DNA from: Chitinophaga polysaccharea
GTDB taxonomy: Bacteria; Bacteroidota; Bacteroidia; Chitinophagales; Chitinophagaceae
Direction of reading: 5' to 3'
Assembly (NCBI RefSeq): GCF_007829335.1
Contig: NZ_VIWO01000002.1
Location: 124,001-188,000, forward strand
Length of the DNA stretch: 64,000 nucleotides
Shown here: piece by piece, positions 1-9,249 of the stretch
How positions within the stretch are numbered: the first letter of the stretch is position 1
Layout of the letters: every line of letters begins with the position of its first letter
Translations under genes and position numbers: made by a program
The notes under the pieces: model-generated
The model's database searches: none
Seen by the model: only the letters and a program-made list of their open reading frames with translations
Told to the model about the DNA's origin: nothing

Positions 1-1260
1 CCGCATCCGCAGGCATTTGAAGTCAGGAAAGTATACCAGAACATACAAATCAGGCCGGCAGGAACACAATGGCGTATCATTAACCGGTTTGATTTTACTA
101 ACCTGCAAGACTATACGATCCGCTGGAAAATCAGGGGAGATGGTGCAGACATCGCCACCGGCTTAGTGCCACCGCTGGCCCTGGCGCCGGGTAAAGACAC
201 GCTGCTGACCATTGCCCTGCCCGGTTTTACCCCCAACGCTGGCACGCACTATTACCTGCACTTTGAAACATCATCGCCTGACCAGGCGGTAGTGGCCACG
301 GAGCAATATCCGTTACCCACCTATATACCGGTGGTAAAACAGGTAATGGATGGACCATCCTTGCTGGTAACGGAAGATGGTACGATTGGCAATACCTTGT
401 TCAAAGCCAGGTTTAACAAAACAACCGGTTGGCTCGACAGCTATACCTCCGGCAACCAATCCCTCCTGCAGGCCCCTTTACAGCCTAACTTCTGGCGGGC
501 AGCCACCGATAATGATATTGGCAACAGCGGGCAAATCCGTTGCGATATCTGGCAACAGGCGCTGCAAAATGTGGAACTGAAGCAGCTGAAAATTACACCG
601 GTAAATGCTACCCGTATGGAGGTGAAAACAATACATTACCTGCCGGCCGTAAAGGTAACCTATACCACCACCTATACGGTATTTGTAAATGGCGATATCA
701 ACGTGGTGGCCGAATTTATGCCTGCAGATACCACCTTGCCGGAACTGCCGCGCATGGGCATGCGCATGATCTTGCCGGCCAGCTACGACCAGGTAAGCTG
801 GCAGGGACGGGGCCCGTTCGATAACTACCAGGACCGGAAATACGCAGCTGACATCGACGTATATACGATGCCGGCAGATGCGCTGTTCCATCCTTATCCC
901 CGTGCGCAGGAAAGCGGGCACCGCACCGATGTGAGCTGGATGGCCATGCAGGATAAAGATAAATCCGGCTGGATGTTCCTGTCGGATACATTGCTCAGCG
1001 CAGGCGTGCTTCATTTTGACATGGCGCAACTGGACTTCGACCGCCGGCAGAATAAACACGGCCATTCCATTCTCAATGAGAACGGGGTGTGGTGGGATAT
1101 CGATTACCTGCAACAGGGAGTAGGGGGAGATAACAGCTGGGGCGCTAAACCGCATCCACAATACTTATTACCCTGCCGCCCTTATCAATATTCATTTACA
1201 TTAAGAAGATTAATGCCCGGCATGAACGCGGTACAACAAGCTAAACTAAGATTCGAATAG
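1..1260 (+). CDS. Beta-galactosidase, GH2 (C-terminal part; 5' end outside window)
   Basis: The reading frame is open from the first base of the window, so this is the 3' part of a longer gene. It encodes about 419 residues matching the C-terminal half of LacZ-type GH2 beta-galactosidases. The early segment contains HPQAFEVRKVYQNI, typical of the stretch just after the catalytic barrel. The segment with NFWRAATDNDIGN is the hallmark of the beta-galactosidase small-chain domain, which helps shape the active site. The catalytic glutamates lie upstream, outside the window. The protein should hydrolyse terminal beta-galactosides from plant or animal glycans. The GH63-like gene follows one base after the stop, so the two are probably co-transcribed. 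The family call is firm; the substrate is inferred. Confidence 0.93.
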   Translation, partial: PHPQAFEVRKVYQNIQIRPAGTQWRIINRFDFTNLQDYTIRWKIRGDGADIATGLVPPLALAPGKDTLLTIALPGFTPNAGTHYYLHFETSSPDQAVVATEQYPLPTYIPVVKQVMDGPSLLVTEDGTIGNTLFKARFNKTTGWLDSYTSGNQSLLQAPLQPNFWRAATDNDIGNSGQIRCDIWQQALQNVELKQLKITPVNATRMEVKTIHYLPAVKVTYTTTYTVFVNGDINVVAEFMPADTTLPELPRMGMRMILPASYDQVSWQGRGPFDNYQDRKYAADIDVYTMPADALFHPYPRAQESGHRTDVSWMAMQDKDKSGWMFLSDTLLSAGVLHFDMAQLDFDRRQNKHGHSILNENGVWWDIDYLQQGVGGDNSWGAKPHPQYLLPCRPYQYSFTLRRLMPGMNAVQQAKLRFE

Positions 1261-1261
1261 T

Positions 1262-3154
1262 ATGAGGAAATGGTGGTGGTTATTGTGTTGCAGCACCCTT
1301 GCGGTAAAGGCGCAACAGGTAGACAGGCAGCAGTTTACAGACGTATTGGATATAAAGCATTTTGTAAAAAACAATGCTGATGTAGCCATCAATTTTTTTT
1401 CAGACATGGGGGCCTGGCATGCTTACGCATTGCCCGCACGCAGCGCCGACTACGGGGGTTTTATTGGCCCCCTGCTGATGGAAATGAACGGGCGATGGCT
1501 AAGCAACAGCATCGCGAAATTGCATGTATCTGTACAGGGCAAAACGTGGCAACCGGAAAATGGCACCGCACACTATTACCCTGGGCTGATAGAACAAAGT
1601 TACCGGCTGAAAGACATACGCGTGCGTCTGCGCCTGATTTTTACCAGCCGCACCACCGCCATGCTCCAGACAGAATTGACCAACCTGGGCCGCAAACCCC
1701 TCCGGCTGCACCTGCAGTGGGAGGGAAGCGTCTCCCTGCCATCAAAAGAATGGCAGCAGCATGGCCAACAACTGAGTACTAACGTAAATGGGCATACGTT
1801 CTATATCGATTATTTGTCTGCCGGCAAATGGAATATCCATTTCACAGATACCGGCTATACGTCGGCGAAAACGATCCTGTTACCGGCCAAAGGCCATTGG
1901 CAGGAAACGCAGCTCCAGAGCTACCGGCAGCAGGACACCGCCACTACCGGCTTTGACGTGGCATTACAACAAAACCGTTCCCGCTGGAATGGCTACCTGC
2001 AATCGGTGTTGGGCAACGATACCATCCTGCAGCGCCTGAAAGTAAAATGCCTGATGACATTGATGACCAACTGGCGCAGTACATACGGTAACCTGAAGCA
2101 TGACGGAATTTTTCCTTCCGCCAGCTACCAGGGCTTCTATGGCTTCTGGGCGTGGGACAGCTGGAAACAGGCTGCCGCCACCTGTCTGTTTCATCCTGCA
2201 TTGGCAAAAGATAACATCCGTGCGATGTTTGATTATCAGCAACCCGATGGGATGGTGATCGATTGTATCTATGCCGACAGCAGCGAAAACAATGCCCGCG
2301 ATACCAAGCCTCCATTGGCCGCATGGGCAGTATGGGAAGTATTCCGGCATACCGGCGATACCACTTTTGTGAGAGAGATGTATGCACCGTTGGTACGTTA
2401 TCACCGGTGGTGGTATGCCGACAGGGATCACGACCGGGATAGCCTTTGCGAGTACGGCGCTACCGATGGCACCCGCATCGCCGCCGCCTGGGAAAGTGGT
2501 ATGGACAATGCCGTACGGTTCGATCACGCCCGTATGCAGCAAAACCACGACTATGCCTGGTCGCTGGATCAGTCGTCGGTCGATTTGAATGCCTACCTCT
2601 ATGCAGAAAAACAGTATCTTGGCAAAATGGCCGCCCTGTTGCATCTGGAGGATACCTGGACGGCTCCGGCAGCAGCGTTGAAAGAAAAAATTAATCAGCA
2701 ATATTTTGATACGGCTACGGGGTTTTATTATGATAGTCACGGTTCCCTGGTAAAAGTACAGGGAGCGGAAGGCTGGATACCCCTGTGGGCGGGTATTGCC
2801 ACGCCTGCGCAGGCAGCGGGCGTAGCGGCCGTCATGCAGCAGCCGGCGAAGTTCAATACCAAAGTACCCCTGCCGGTACTGGCAGCCGATCATCCCGCCT
2901 TCGATCCCCTCAAGGGCTACTGGCGCGGACCGGTATGGCTGGATCAGTTTTATTTTGGCATCATAGGATTGATGGCATATGGGTACCAGCAACAGGCAGA
3001 TGCCCTGTTAATAAAGCTGTGGGACCATGCAGAAGGGATGAAGGATAATCATCCGTTGTATGAAAACTATCATCCCCTCACTGGGAAAGGATTGAATGCA
3101 AAGAATTTCAGCTGGTCAGCAGCACATATATTATTGTTATTACAGCGTAAATAA
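1262..3154 (+). CDS. Secreted GH63-like glucosidase (YgjK/trehalase-type fold)
   Basis: This 630-residue protein begins with a signal peptide (MRKWWWLLCCSTLAVKAQ). An N-terminal beta-sandwich region of about 250 residues is followed by an (alpha/alpha)6 barrel. Family marks are GFWAWDSWKQA (Asp299), WESGMDNAVRFD (Glu411, Asp415) and YWRGPVWLDQFYFG. These match GH63 enzymes such as YgjK, which cleave alpha-glucosidic bonds, and mannosylglycerate hydrolase relatives. The start ATG lies one base after the stop of the beta-galactosidase gene, indicating one transcript and a shared role in oligosaccharide breakdown in the periplasm. Which Asp/Glu are catalytic is inferred from the family, and the exact substrate cannot be read from the sequence. 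Confidence 0.88.
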   Translation: MRKWWWLLCCSTLAVKAQQVDRQQFTDVLDIKHFVKNNADVAINFFSDMGAWHAYALPARSADYGGFIGPLLMEMNGRWLSNSIAKLHVSVQGKTWQPENGTAHYYPGLIEQSYRLKDIRVRLRLIFTSRTTAMLQTELTNLGRKPLRLHLQWEGSVSLPSKEWQQHGQQLSTNVNGHTFYIDYLSAGKWNIHFTDTGYTSAKTILLPAKGHWQETQLQSYRQQDTATTGFDVALQQNRSRWNGYLQSVLGNDTILQRLKVKCLMTLMTNWRSTYGNLKHDGIFPSASYQGFYGFWAWDSWKQAAATCLFHPALAKDNIRAMFDYQQPDGMVIDCIYADSSENNARDTKPPLAAWAVWEVFRHTGDTTFVREMYAPLVRYHRWWYADRDHDRDSLCEYGATDGTRIAAAWESGMDNAVRFDHARMQQNHDYAWSLDQSSVDLNAYLYAEKQYLGKMAALLHLEDTWTAPAAALKEKINQQYFDTATGFYYDSHGSLVKVQGAEGWIPLWAGIATPAQAAGVAAVMQQPAKFNTKVPLPVLAADHPAFDPLKGYWRGPVWLDQFYFGIIGLMAYGYQQQADALLIKLWDHAEGMKDNHPLYENYHPLTGKGLNAKNFSWSAAHILLLLQRK

Positions 3155-3160
3155 AGTATT

Positions 3161-5458
3161 ATGGAGATATCGGCAATGAAAGCGCTTCTACAGCAGCACT
3201 ATGGAATGGACGTCAGCGTACAGGCGCTGGATGGTTATGAAGAACGCAACTATCTGCTGAAAGATAGTGCCGGTCAGCAATACATCTGCAAGGTAGGAAA
3301 TGCCGGCGGTGATCTGCATTTGCTGGATGTACAGATTAAAACGCTGGCGCACCTGGCTAATTCCCCGGTGTCAGCCGGTTTTCAGCAGGTAAAACCGAAT
3401 GTACGCGGCGAAGCAATCACCGCTATCCCAGCCGGGTATATGCGGGTACTCACTTTCCTACCCGGCAAAATATGGGTAGAGGCGCCGGCGCATACCCCCG
3501 CGTTGTGGAACAGCCTGGGCAGCTTCCTTGGAAGAATGGATAAAGCATTGCAGGATTTTGCGCATCCCGCAGCCTATCGCATCTATAGCTGGGACCTGCG
3601 GAATGCCCTGGCTGCCAGGGAACACCTGGGCGCAATTAAAGATCATGAGCGCCGCCGGATGGTGGCCTATTTCCTGTTACAATTTGAAACGGAAATAGTG
3701 CCGCAACTATCACAGCTGCGCATGGCAGTGATTCATAATGACGCCAACGATTATAACCTGCTGGTCCACGGTGAAGCCGTAACAGGTCTTATCGACTTCG
3801 GCGATATGGTATACAGCCAGTTGGTCAACAATGTAGCCGTAGCTTGTACCTATGCCATGTTACATCAGTCCGACCCGCTGGCGGCGGCCGCGCGTGTAGT
3901 GGCAGGTTATCACAAAGAGTGGCCATTGACATCAGCCGAAATCAGTTGCCTATACTACCTGGTCGCTGCGCGTTTATGCATTAGCGTTACCAACTCCGCC
4001 AAGCAGGCAGCTGCAGGCAGTAACAACAGTTTCCATTTTATTACTGAAAAGGGCGCCTGGACGTTATTGTATCAACTGATCAAAATCAATCCCCTGGCGG
4101 CGGAAGATGCCTTCAGGATAGCAGCCGGCCTGCCATCGCTGATAAATGCCAGCGATGATTACCAACCCTTGTTGGAAGAAAGAAAGCAACACATTGGCCG
4201 TAACCTCAGTATCAGTTACCGGCAACCACTCAAAATCTGGAAGGGGGCATTGCAATACCTGTATGATAAAAAAGGGCGTACTTATATAGACTGCGTAAAC
4301 AACGTAAGCCATGTAGGGCATTGCCATCCCACTGTGGTAGCGGCTATCCAGCGACAGGCCGCCAGGCTTAACACTAACACCCGTTACCTGTACGACGACC
4401 TGGTAGCTTATGCCAAAGAGTTGACCGCCACGCTGCCGGGAGAGCTGAAAGTGTGTTACTTTACCAACTCCGGTAGTGAGGCAAACGACCTGGCGATCCG
4501 CATGAGCCGGCACTTTACCAAACAGAAAGATGTGATTGTACTGGATCATGCGTACCACGGTACTTCCACGGTGGCTATGGAGCTAAGTCCCTATAAATTT
4601 GACGGTAAAGGTGGTTTTGGTAAGCCACCGCATACGCATAAAGCGGTGAATCCCGATCTATACCGCGGCGAGTTCCGCTATGGGCAGGAGAATGCCGGCG
4701 CAGCTTATGCGGAAGATGTCGCTCATATAATTGCTCGTTTGTCAGCAGAAGGAAAAGGCGTGGCCGCCTTTATTTGCGAAACCCTGTTGGGCGTAGGGGG
4801 GCAAATTCCACTGCCTGCCGGCTACCTGGAAAAAGTTTACCAGCATGTAAGGGCTGCAGGCGGCGTATGCATCGCCGACGAAGTACAGGTCGGCTTCGGC
4901 CGCGTGGGTAGCTGCTTCTGGGGCTTTGAGCTACAGGAGGTGGTACCCGACATCGTGGTGCTGGGTAAGCCTATTGGCAATGGACATCCGCTGGCAGCGG
5001 TGGTGACCACCCCGGCTATTGCGGAAGCATTCAATAATGGTATGGAATACTTTAACACCTTTGGCGGAAACCCGGTATCTATGGCCACCGGGAGAGCAGT
5101 GTTAAAAGCCATCCAGGAAGAGGAAATGCAGCAACATGCCCTTGATACCGGTGCGCATTTCCTCGAAGGGCTGAAACAACTGATGCAAAAGCACCCGATT
5201 ATTGGCGATGTACGCGGACATGGATTGTTCATTGGGGCGGAACTGGTGCGCAGCCGGGAAACACTGGAACCCGCCGTACCGGAAATAGATGTGGTAGTGG
5301 AGAAAATGAAAGACCGGGGCTTCCTGATCAGCACAGACGGGCCGTTGCACAATGTGCTCAAAATAAAGCCACCATTGGTATTTAATAAAGAAAATGCAGA
5401 TGCGTTGCTGGCGCACCTGGACACGGTACTGGGAGAATTCTCTTATCCTGGGAATTGA
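3161..5458 (+). CDS. Fusion: APH/choline-kinase-type kinase + class III PLP aminotransferase (phospho-lyase-like)
   Basis: This is a two-domain protein of 765 residues. Residues about 1-330 form an aminoglycoside/hydroxylysine-kinase-like domain with the catalytic-loop motif VIHNDANDYNLL (Asp194) and the metal-binding motif LIDFGD (Asp212). Residues about 340-760 are a class III aminotransferase with FTNSGSEANDLA, CIADEVQVGFGR and the PLP lysine at Lys603 (VLGKPIGNGHP). The aminotransferase half resembles the ethanolamine-phosphate and phosphohydroxylysine phospho-lyases rather than ordinary transaminases. A plausible role is phosphorylating an amino alcohol and then eliminating phosphate from it, but this is inference. 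It starts 6 nt after the GH63-like gene and overlaps the convergent aminotransferase gene by 16 nt. No signal peptide is visible, so it should be cytoplasmic. Confidence 0.88.
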   Translation: MEISAMKALLQQHYGMDVSVQALDGYEERNYLLKDSAGQQYICKVGNAGGDLHLLDVQIKTLAHLANSPVSAGFQQVKPNVRGEAITAIPAGYMRVLTFLPGKIWVEAPAHTPALWNSLGSFLGRMDKALQDFAHPAAYRIYSWDLRNALAAREHLGAIKDHERRRMVAYFLLQFETEIVPQLSQLRMAVIHNDANDYNLLVHGEAVTGLIDFGDMVYSQLVNNVAVACTYAMLHQSDPLAAAARVVAGYHKEWPLTSAEISCLYYLVAARLCISVTNSAKQAAAGSNNSFHFITEKGAWTLLYQLIKINPLAAEDAFRIAAGLPSLINASDDYQPLLEERKQHIGRNLSISYRQPLKIWKGALQYLYDKKGRTYIDCVNNVSHVGHCHPTVVAAIQRQAARLNTNTRYLYDDLVAYAKELTATLPGELKVCYFTNSGSEANDLAIRMSRHFTKQKDVIVLDHAYHGTSTVAMELSPYKFDGKGGFGKPPHTHKAVNPDLYRGEFRYGQENAGAAYAEDVAHIIARLSAEGKGVAAFICETLLGVGGQIPLPAGYLEKVYQHVRAAGGVCIADEVQVGFGRVGSCFWGFELQEVVPDIVVLGKPIGNGHPLAAVVTTPAIAEAFNNGMEYFNTFGGNPVSMATGRAVLKAIQEEEMQQHALDTGAHFLEGLKQLMQKHPIIGDVRGHGLFIGAELVRSRETLEPAVPEIDVVVEKMKDRGFLISTDGPLHNVLKIKPPLVFNKENADALLAHLDTVLGEFSYPGN

Positions 5459-6543
5459 TTCATAACAGCTACCACCTGGTGAATCTCCGCTTCGGTATGG
5501 ATGACAGAGCAGGGGAGACTCAACGTTTGCTGGTGGATCTGCGTAGCAATGGGATAGTGGTAATGACGGAGGTATCCTTTCAACGCTGGCTGGTCATGCG
5601 GCGCTACCGGGTAATGAATATCCGTAGCGATATGATGATCAGCCAGGTATTTTTTCAGTTCATCTCTTTTCGGATGGAGCACATTGTAGATATGATAGAC
5701 GTGAAAATAGTCCGGATCTACCACAGGTTTCATAAACTGATCATTCAGACCGGCGGCATAAATGTCTGCCAGTTTTCTTTTATGTTCGTTGATGCTGTTG
5801 AGTGCAGGGAGTTTAATTCTCAGGAAAGCGGCCTGTAGCTCATCGAGCCGGGAGTTATACCCGATAACACCGTTGTGATATTTTTTTTCTGAGCCATAGT
5901 TCCGGAGTTGCCGGAGCTTCAGGTAGTCGGTTTTGGATTTACAGATAATTGCACCGGCATCCCCAAGGGCGCCGAGGTTTTTGGTAGGATAGAAGCTGAA
6001 GGCGCCAAAGTCGCCGAAGGTGCCGGCCAGTTGTTGTTTATACCGGGCGCCATGTGCCTGGGCACAGTCTTCAATTACTTTAAGGCCATGTTGGGTGGCT
6101 ATATCCATCACCGGTCCCATATTACAGCATTGTCCGTATAGATGTACCACCATGATAGCTACCGTTTTCGGCGTAATCAGGGGGGCAATAGCGGCAGGGT
6201 CTATATTATAGGTGCGTATGGATGGTTCGGCCAACACCGGTACCAGTCCGCAATGAATGATAGAAAGGATGGTGGCAATGTAGGTATTGGAAGGAACAAT
6301 GACTTCACTGCCTTTTTCAAAACCGCAACACTGGAGGGAAAGGATCAGGGCATCGAGACCATTGGCTACGCCTACTGCATATGCTGAGCCATGATAATCT
6401 GCAAATTCCTGTTCAAAATGAGTTACCTCTTCGCCCAGGATATACCAGCCCTTTTCCAGGACATGTGCCAATTGCTGTTTGAATTGCTCTTCAAAAGGAT
6501 GGTTAAGCCGCTTCAGATTTTCGTATGGAATTGCATGGCTCAT
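5443..6543 (-). CDS. DegT/DnrJ/EryC1 sugar aminotransferase (FdtB/QdtB-like)
   Basis: This 366-residue PLP enzyme of the DegT/DnrJ/EryC1/StrS family has ALGDAGAI, FGAFSFYPTKNLGAL with the PLP lysine at about Lys188, and the conserved opening GWYILGEEVTHFEQEFADY. It should transfer an amino group to a dTDP-3-keto-6-deoxyhexose, because the gene just upstream encodes a WxcM/FdtA-like ketoisomerase. I chose the ATG at 6543 because MSHAIPYENLKRLN aligns with the usual family N-terminus. An ATG at 6594 and a TTG at 6615 are also in frame, and would add a curious near-duplicate MSHMMPYE segment and overlap the upstream gene. The product would feed O-antigen, capsule or S-layer glycan synthesis. The exact sugar is uncertain. 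Confidence 0.88.
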   Translation of the reverse strand: MSHAIPYENLKRLNHPFEEQFKQQLAHVLEKGWYILGEEVTHFEQEFADYHGSAYAVGVANGLDALILSLQCCGFEKGSEVIVPSNTYIATILSIIHCGLVPVLAEPSIRTYNIDPAAIAPLITPKTVAIMVVHLYGQCCNMGPVMDIATQHGLKVIEDCAQAHGARYKQQLAGTFGDFGAFSFYPTKNLGALGDAGAIICKSKTDYLKLRQLRNYGSEKKYHNGVIGYNSRLDELQAAFLRIKLPALNSINEHKRKLADIYAAGLNDQFMKPVVDPDYFHVYHIYNVLHPKRDELKKYLADHHIATDIHYPVAPHDQPALKGYLRHYHYPIATQIHQQTLSLPCSVIHTEAEIHQVVAVMNQFPG

Positions 6544-6571
6544 AGCGCTATGCTGTTGAGTAAACGGCTGT

Positions 6572-6943
6572 TCATATGGCATCATATGGCTCATAAATGT
6601 AGTCTTTTGGGTCAAAGGACGTAGATGCCAATACTAACAGGATGGCATCCGGCGAAAAACTATGCATGACATGCCAGTCTTCGGGCATTAACAACAGGCA
6701 TTTATCAGGACTGTCCAAGACAAATTCTTCCTCGAGTTTACTGTTATGATTGCTGATCTGGCAGGAACCCTGGATACAGATGGCCGCTTGTTCGGTAGTA
6801 TGATGGCGGTGGCCTCCCCTGGAGGAGTTGTCTACGGAGTAAATATAAAAAAGCCTTTTTATCTCAAAGGGTACCACGTCGTCCAATACTGTTAATGATC
6901 CTCTATTGTCTTTAAACGTTTTTATATGAATTAATTTTGCCAT
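6572..6943 (-). CDS. WxcM/FdtA-like dTDP-sugar 3,4-ketoisomerase
   Basis: This small cupin of 123 residues starts MAKLIHIKTFKDNRGSLTVL, the typical opening of FdtA/QdtA/WxcM proteins. It has the histidine-rich active-site strand RGGHRHHTTEQA and later LLLMPEDWHVMHSFS. These enzymes convert dTDP-4-keto-6-deoxyglucose to the 3-keto isomer. The FdtB-like aminotransferase then aminates that product, and its gene lies immediately downstream. The ATG at 6943 lies inside the 3' end of the upstream GT14 gene (32-nt overlap), so translation of the two is probably coupled. Family assignment is secure; whether the product is the galacto or gluco epimer cannot be told. Confidence 0.87.
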   Translation of the reverse strand: MAKLIHIKTFKDNRGSLTVLDDVVPFEIKRLFYIYSVDNSSRGGHRHHTTEQAAICIQGSCQISNHNSKLEEEFVLDSPDKCLLLMPEDWHVMHSFSPDAILLVLASTSFDPKDYIYEPYDAI

Positions 6944-7787
6944 CGGTCGGTATATATTCATCAATGATATCAAGGATTTCCGGGCTCTTAGTCATGTTAA
7001 ACTTACGTGCAAAAAGCATGTCGGATTGCAATAATTTTTCAGCATCGCTGGCATTCAGCACTTTGGGATTTGCACCACCCCGCGACCAATCTATATAACG
7101 ATAGCTGTTGTTAATAATTTTGTCCCGGTAGGGAGAGTTCATCAGTATCGTTTGAAAAACGACCTCATCACTCGCCCAGCTAAAGAAAAAGAAGCGCCGG
7201 AGCTTATTGTCTTCCGTTACCCTGTTCACTACATATAAAGCGGCGTCCGGGCTCAGCATCCAAAACATAGAACCGCCATAGGGATGTAGTCCGTAAGGGA
7301 CCTTCTTCCTGGGGAACACTTTATTGATCACGTTTTCCAGGCGATATTTCCCTGGAAAACTAAATGCTGTCAGGTAATATTTTCTTAGCCGGATCCACCC
7401 TTCTTTCCAGTCGTTGATAATGTCTCGGTAACTTATAAATTCCTTTCCCCGGTGTGCTTCCAGGAAGTCGTTGATATAATCGGCCGACTTAATCGGATAG
7501 TCCTGGCCACTCAGGAAGTTGATAAAATCATAACGTCTTCCGGTAGCTGTAATTTCCCGGATACAGGCAAAAGTAGCTAATACGGTACTGAACGCGGCCC
7601 AGGTAACCTTTTGCCGGTTCTGTATGAAATATACATTGGGTAATGTTCCCAAATATAAATGTGGCTGTATATCAAACTTTTTATCTACGTGAATATAGAA
7701 GTCAAAATTTTCATGAGATAATCTTTTGATCATCCTTTCCGTTTGATGCGGATCAGTGTAGGTAAGGATCAAATGGGCGATGCGCAT
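6912..7787 (-). CDS. GT14 (core-2/I-branching type) glycosyltransferase
   Basis: This 291-residue protein starts MRIAHLILTYTDPHQTERMI and contains FDFYIHVDKK, YDFINFLSGQDYPI, YGGSMFWMLSPDAA and FFSWASDEVVFQTI. These are the characteristic blocks of beta-1,6-N-acetylglucosaminyltransferase-like GT14 proteins (Branch family). No membrane anchor is visible, so it is probably cytoplasmic or membrane-associated. As the first gene of an overlapping trio with a dTDP-sugar ketoisomerase and aminotransferase, it may transfer the amino sugar made by its partners or modify the same surface glycan. Donor and acceptor are unknown. The upstream dTDP-glucose genes (RmlA/RmlB) are not in the window. Confidence 0.85.
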   Translation of the reverse strand: MRIAHLILTYTDPHQTERMIKRLSHENFDFYIHVDKKFDIQPHLYLGTLPNVYFIQNRQKVTWAAFSTVLATFACIREITATGRRYDFINFLSGQDYPIKSADYINDFLEAHRGKEFISYRDIINDWKEGWIRLRKYYLTAFSFPGKYRLENVINKVFPRKKVPYGLHPYGGSMFWMLSPDAALYVVNRVTEDNKLRRFFFFSWASDEVVFQTILMNSPYRDKIINNSYRYIDWSRGGANPKVLNASDAEKLLQSDMLFARKFNMTKSPEILDIIDEYIPTDGKINSYKNV

Positions 7788-8003
7788 ACTTTGCGGGCGA
7801 CATTAATTGTGTATGAATGATGGGTGTGCTGGGGTGTGCTGCCGGGCCCGGGAAGTTTGCTTCCTGTAACCAATCATCATCACCCGGGTTAAATATAGTC
7901 ATTTAAATTCATAATGTACCGTAGTAAATTGTTGTAACAGTGCTAATACTCAAATAATTGTGCGCAGGTCGCATGATCAGATATGATTGATGTGCCCGCT
8001 ATT

Positions 8004-9224
8004 TTACGATAACGTCAGTAGCTCCTCCCGGTTTTTTGCACCAAATTGCCGGCAAAAATCATCATAACTAATGTTTACAGGTACCGCCAGGCTGTTGAAA
8101 AGGGCTGTTTTAATCGCGAGGTTATCGGGATGGTTAATGTCGGTATACTTATAGAAAGGAGGCAGCCCATTCCTGAAATCGGCTAGTAAATCTATCGGTG
8201 CTCCGCAGCTGACGCCATTATTCCTGAAATCAATATTTAAATCGACACCTTCCGGGACTGTTATTGCTATAGGTGGTATATCTGTGACCATGGCATGCCC
8301 CCAGCCGAAATAGTATCCCTTCCTGGCCGACGCTACATAACGGCCATAATGCATCGGGAAATTCAGTTCAGCAGGCTCCAGGGGAAGATGACCGATGATT
8401 GGATATTGTCCGCGCATCAAAGTGTCATCCATCATATAGAAGGCCGGTAACGTTTTTTGCTGTTGAAGCAGTAACAAATCTACTACCAGGGAATCTGCCC
8501 TGAAATCGTATAGCGTAACCAGCTGCACAACCGTCATCAGGTCATACCAGTGATGGTCTTTATCTACTACCTCTCTTTTTCTCAATGCCGAAATATTCAG
8601 GAGGTGCCGACCAAATACATATTCAACAGGGTCGCCATACAGGCTAAATCGGGTGGGCACGGCAAAAAAGTCGCCGCTTCTAAACTTTACCGGCCGGATT
8701 TTACCCGCCTTCTTTTCTTTTAGTTGTGCTAATCTATCCAAGTGATCAGCAGGCAAACCCTGGATAAATTGTGGGAGTCGCTGCCAGAAATCGGCCAACT
8801 GCTGCATACCATTGAATACCGGTGCATTATTTTCGATATCGGCTTTTTGCGAACCGATCTTCCAGCTCCAGTAGGTTTGGTAAGCAGGTGGACGCTCACC
8901 ATTCCCGGCCATCTCCGGCAGCGGGTCCACCGGGGATATATCTACCCCGAAACTCACTGTTCTTCCCGGATAACTACTGATGTTGATTACGGAAATGGGT
9001 TTTTCTTTACCCTTGCCTCCGGGAGAAATAATTTTACTTCGCTCCCTTGTAGTAATGGCTGTGTCGAATTCCGCATAGGAAGTAACGGTTTGTATAAGTG
9101 CCTTGCGGATTATGTCCTGGTCAAAATAGCAGATCAGTCCTTTGGGAAAAGTGATGCGTGTCCATTGTGGGTCAACGGGGCACAAACCAATATATTTCCG
9201 TTGTTCATTACTAAATTCTGGCAT
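8004..9224 (-). CDS. Imm26-like protein (putative immunity-family protein)
   Basis: This 406-residue protein has no signal peptide if it starts at the ATG at 9224 (MPEFSNEQRKYIGLCPVDPQ); an in-frame ATG at 9275 would add 17 residues. The middle carries KIRPVKFRSGDFFAVP followed by YGDPVEYVFGRHLLN, and later YPIIGHLPLEPAELNFP. This pattern resembles the Imm26 family of polymorphic-toxin immunity proteins. The last hundred residues (VDLNIDFRNNGVSCG onward) look like an additional domain found in related Bacteroidota proteins. No toxin gene is adjacent, so this may be an orphan immunity gene or a housekeeping relative. The Imm26 link rests on recalled motif similarity and is moderate. Confidence 0.6.
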   Translation of the reverse strand: MPEFSNEQRKYIGLCPVDPQWTRITFPKGLICYFDQDIIRKALIQTVTSYAEFDTAITTRERSKIISPGGKGKEKPISVINISSYPGRTVSFGVDISPVDPLPEMAGNGERPPAYQTYWSWKIGSQKADIENNAPVFNGMQQLADFWQRLPQFIQGLPADHLDRLAQLKEKKAGKIRPVKFRSGDFFAVPTRFSLYGDPVEYVFGRHLLNISALRKREVVDKDHHWYDLMTVVQLVTLYDFRADSLVVDLLLLQQQKTLPAFYMMDDTLMRGQYPIIGHLPLEPAELNFPMHYGRYVASARKGYYFGWGHAMVTDIPPIAITVPEGVDLNIDFRNNGVSCGAPIDLLADFRNGLPPFYKYTDINHPDNLAIKTALFNSLAVPVNISYDDFCRQFGAKNREELLTLS

Positions 9225-9249
9225 ATACGATAGTACTATTAGTGGCAAA

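Noticed and set aside
1964..2992. A 342-codon minus-strand frame
   Set aside because: It is the antisense shadow of the GH63-like gene, with no recognisable motif.
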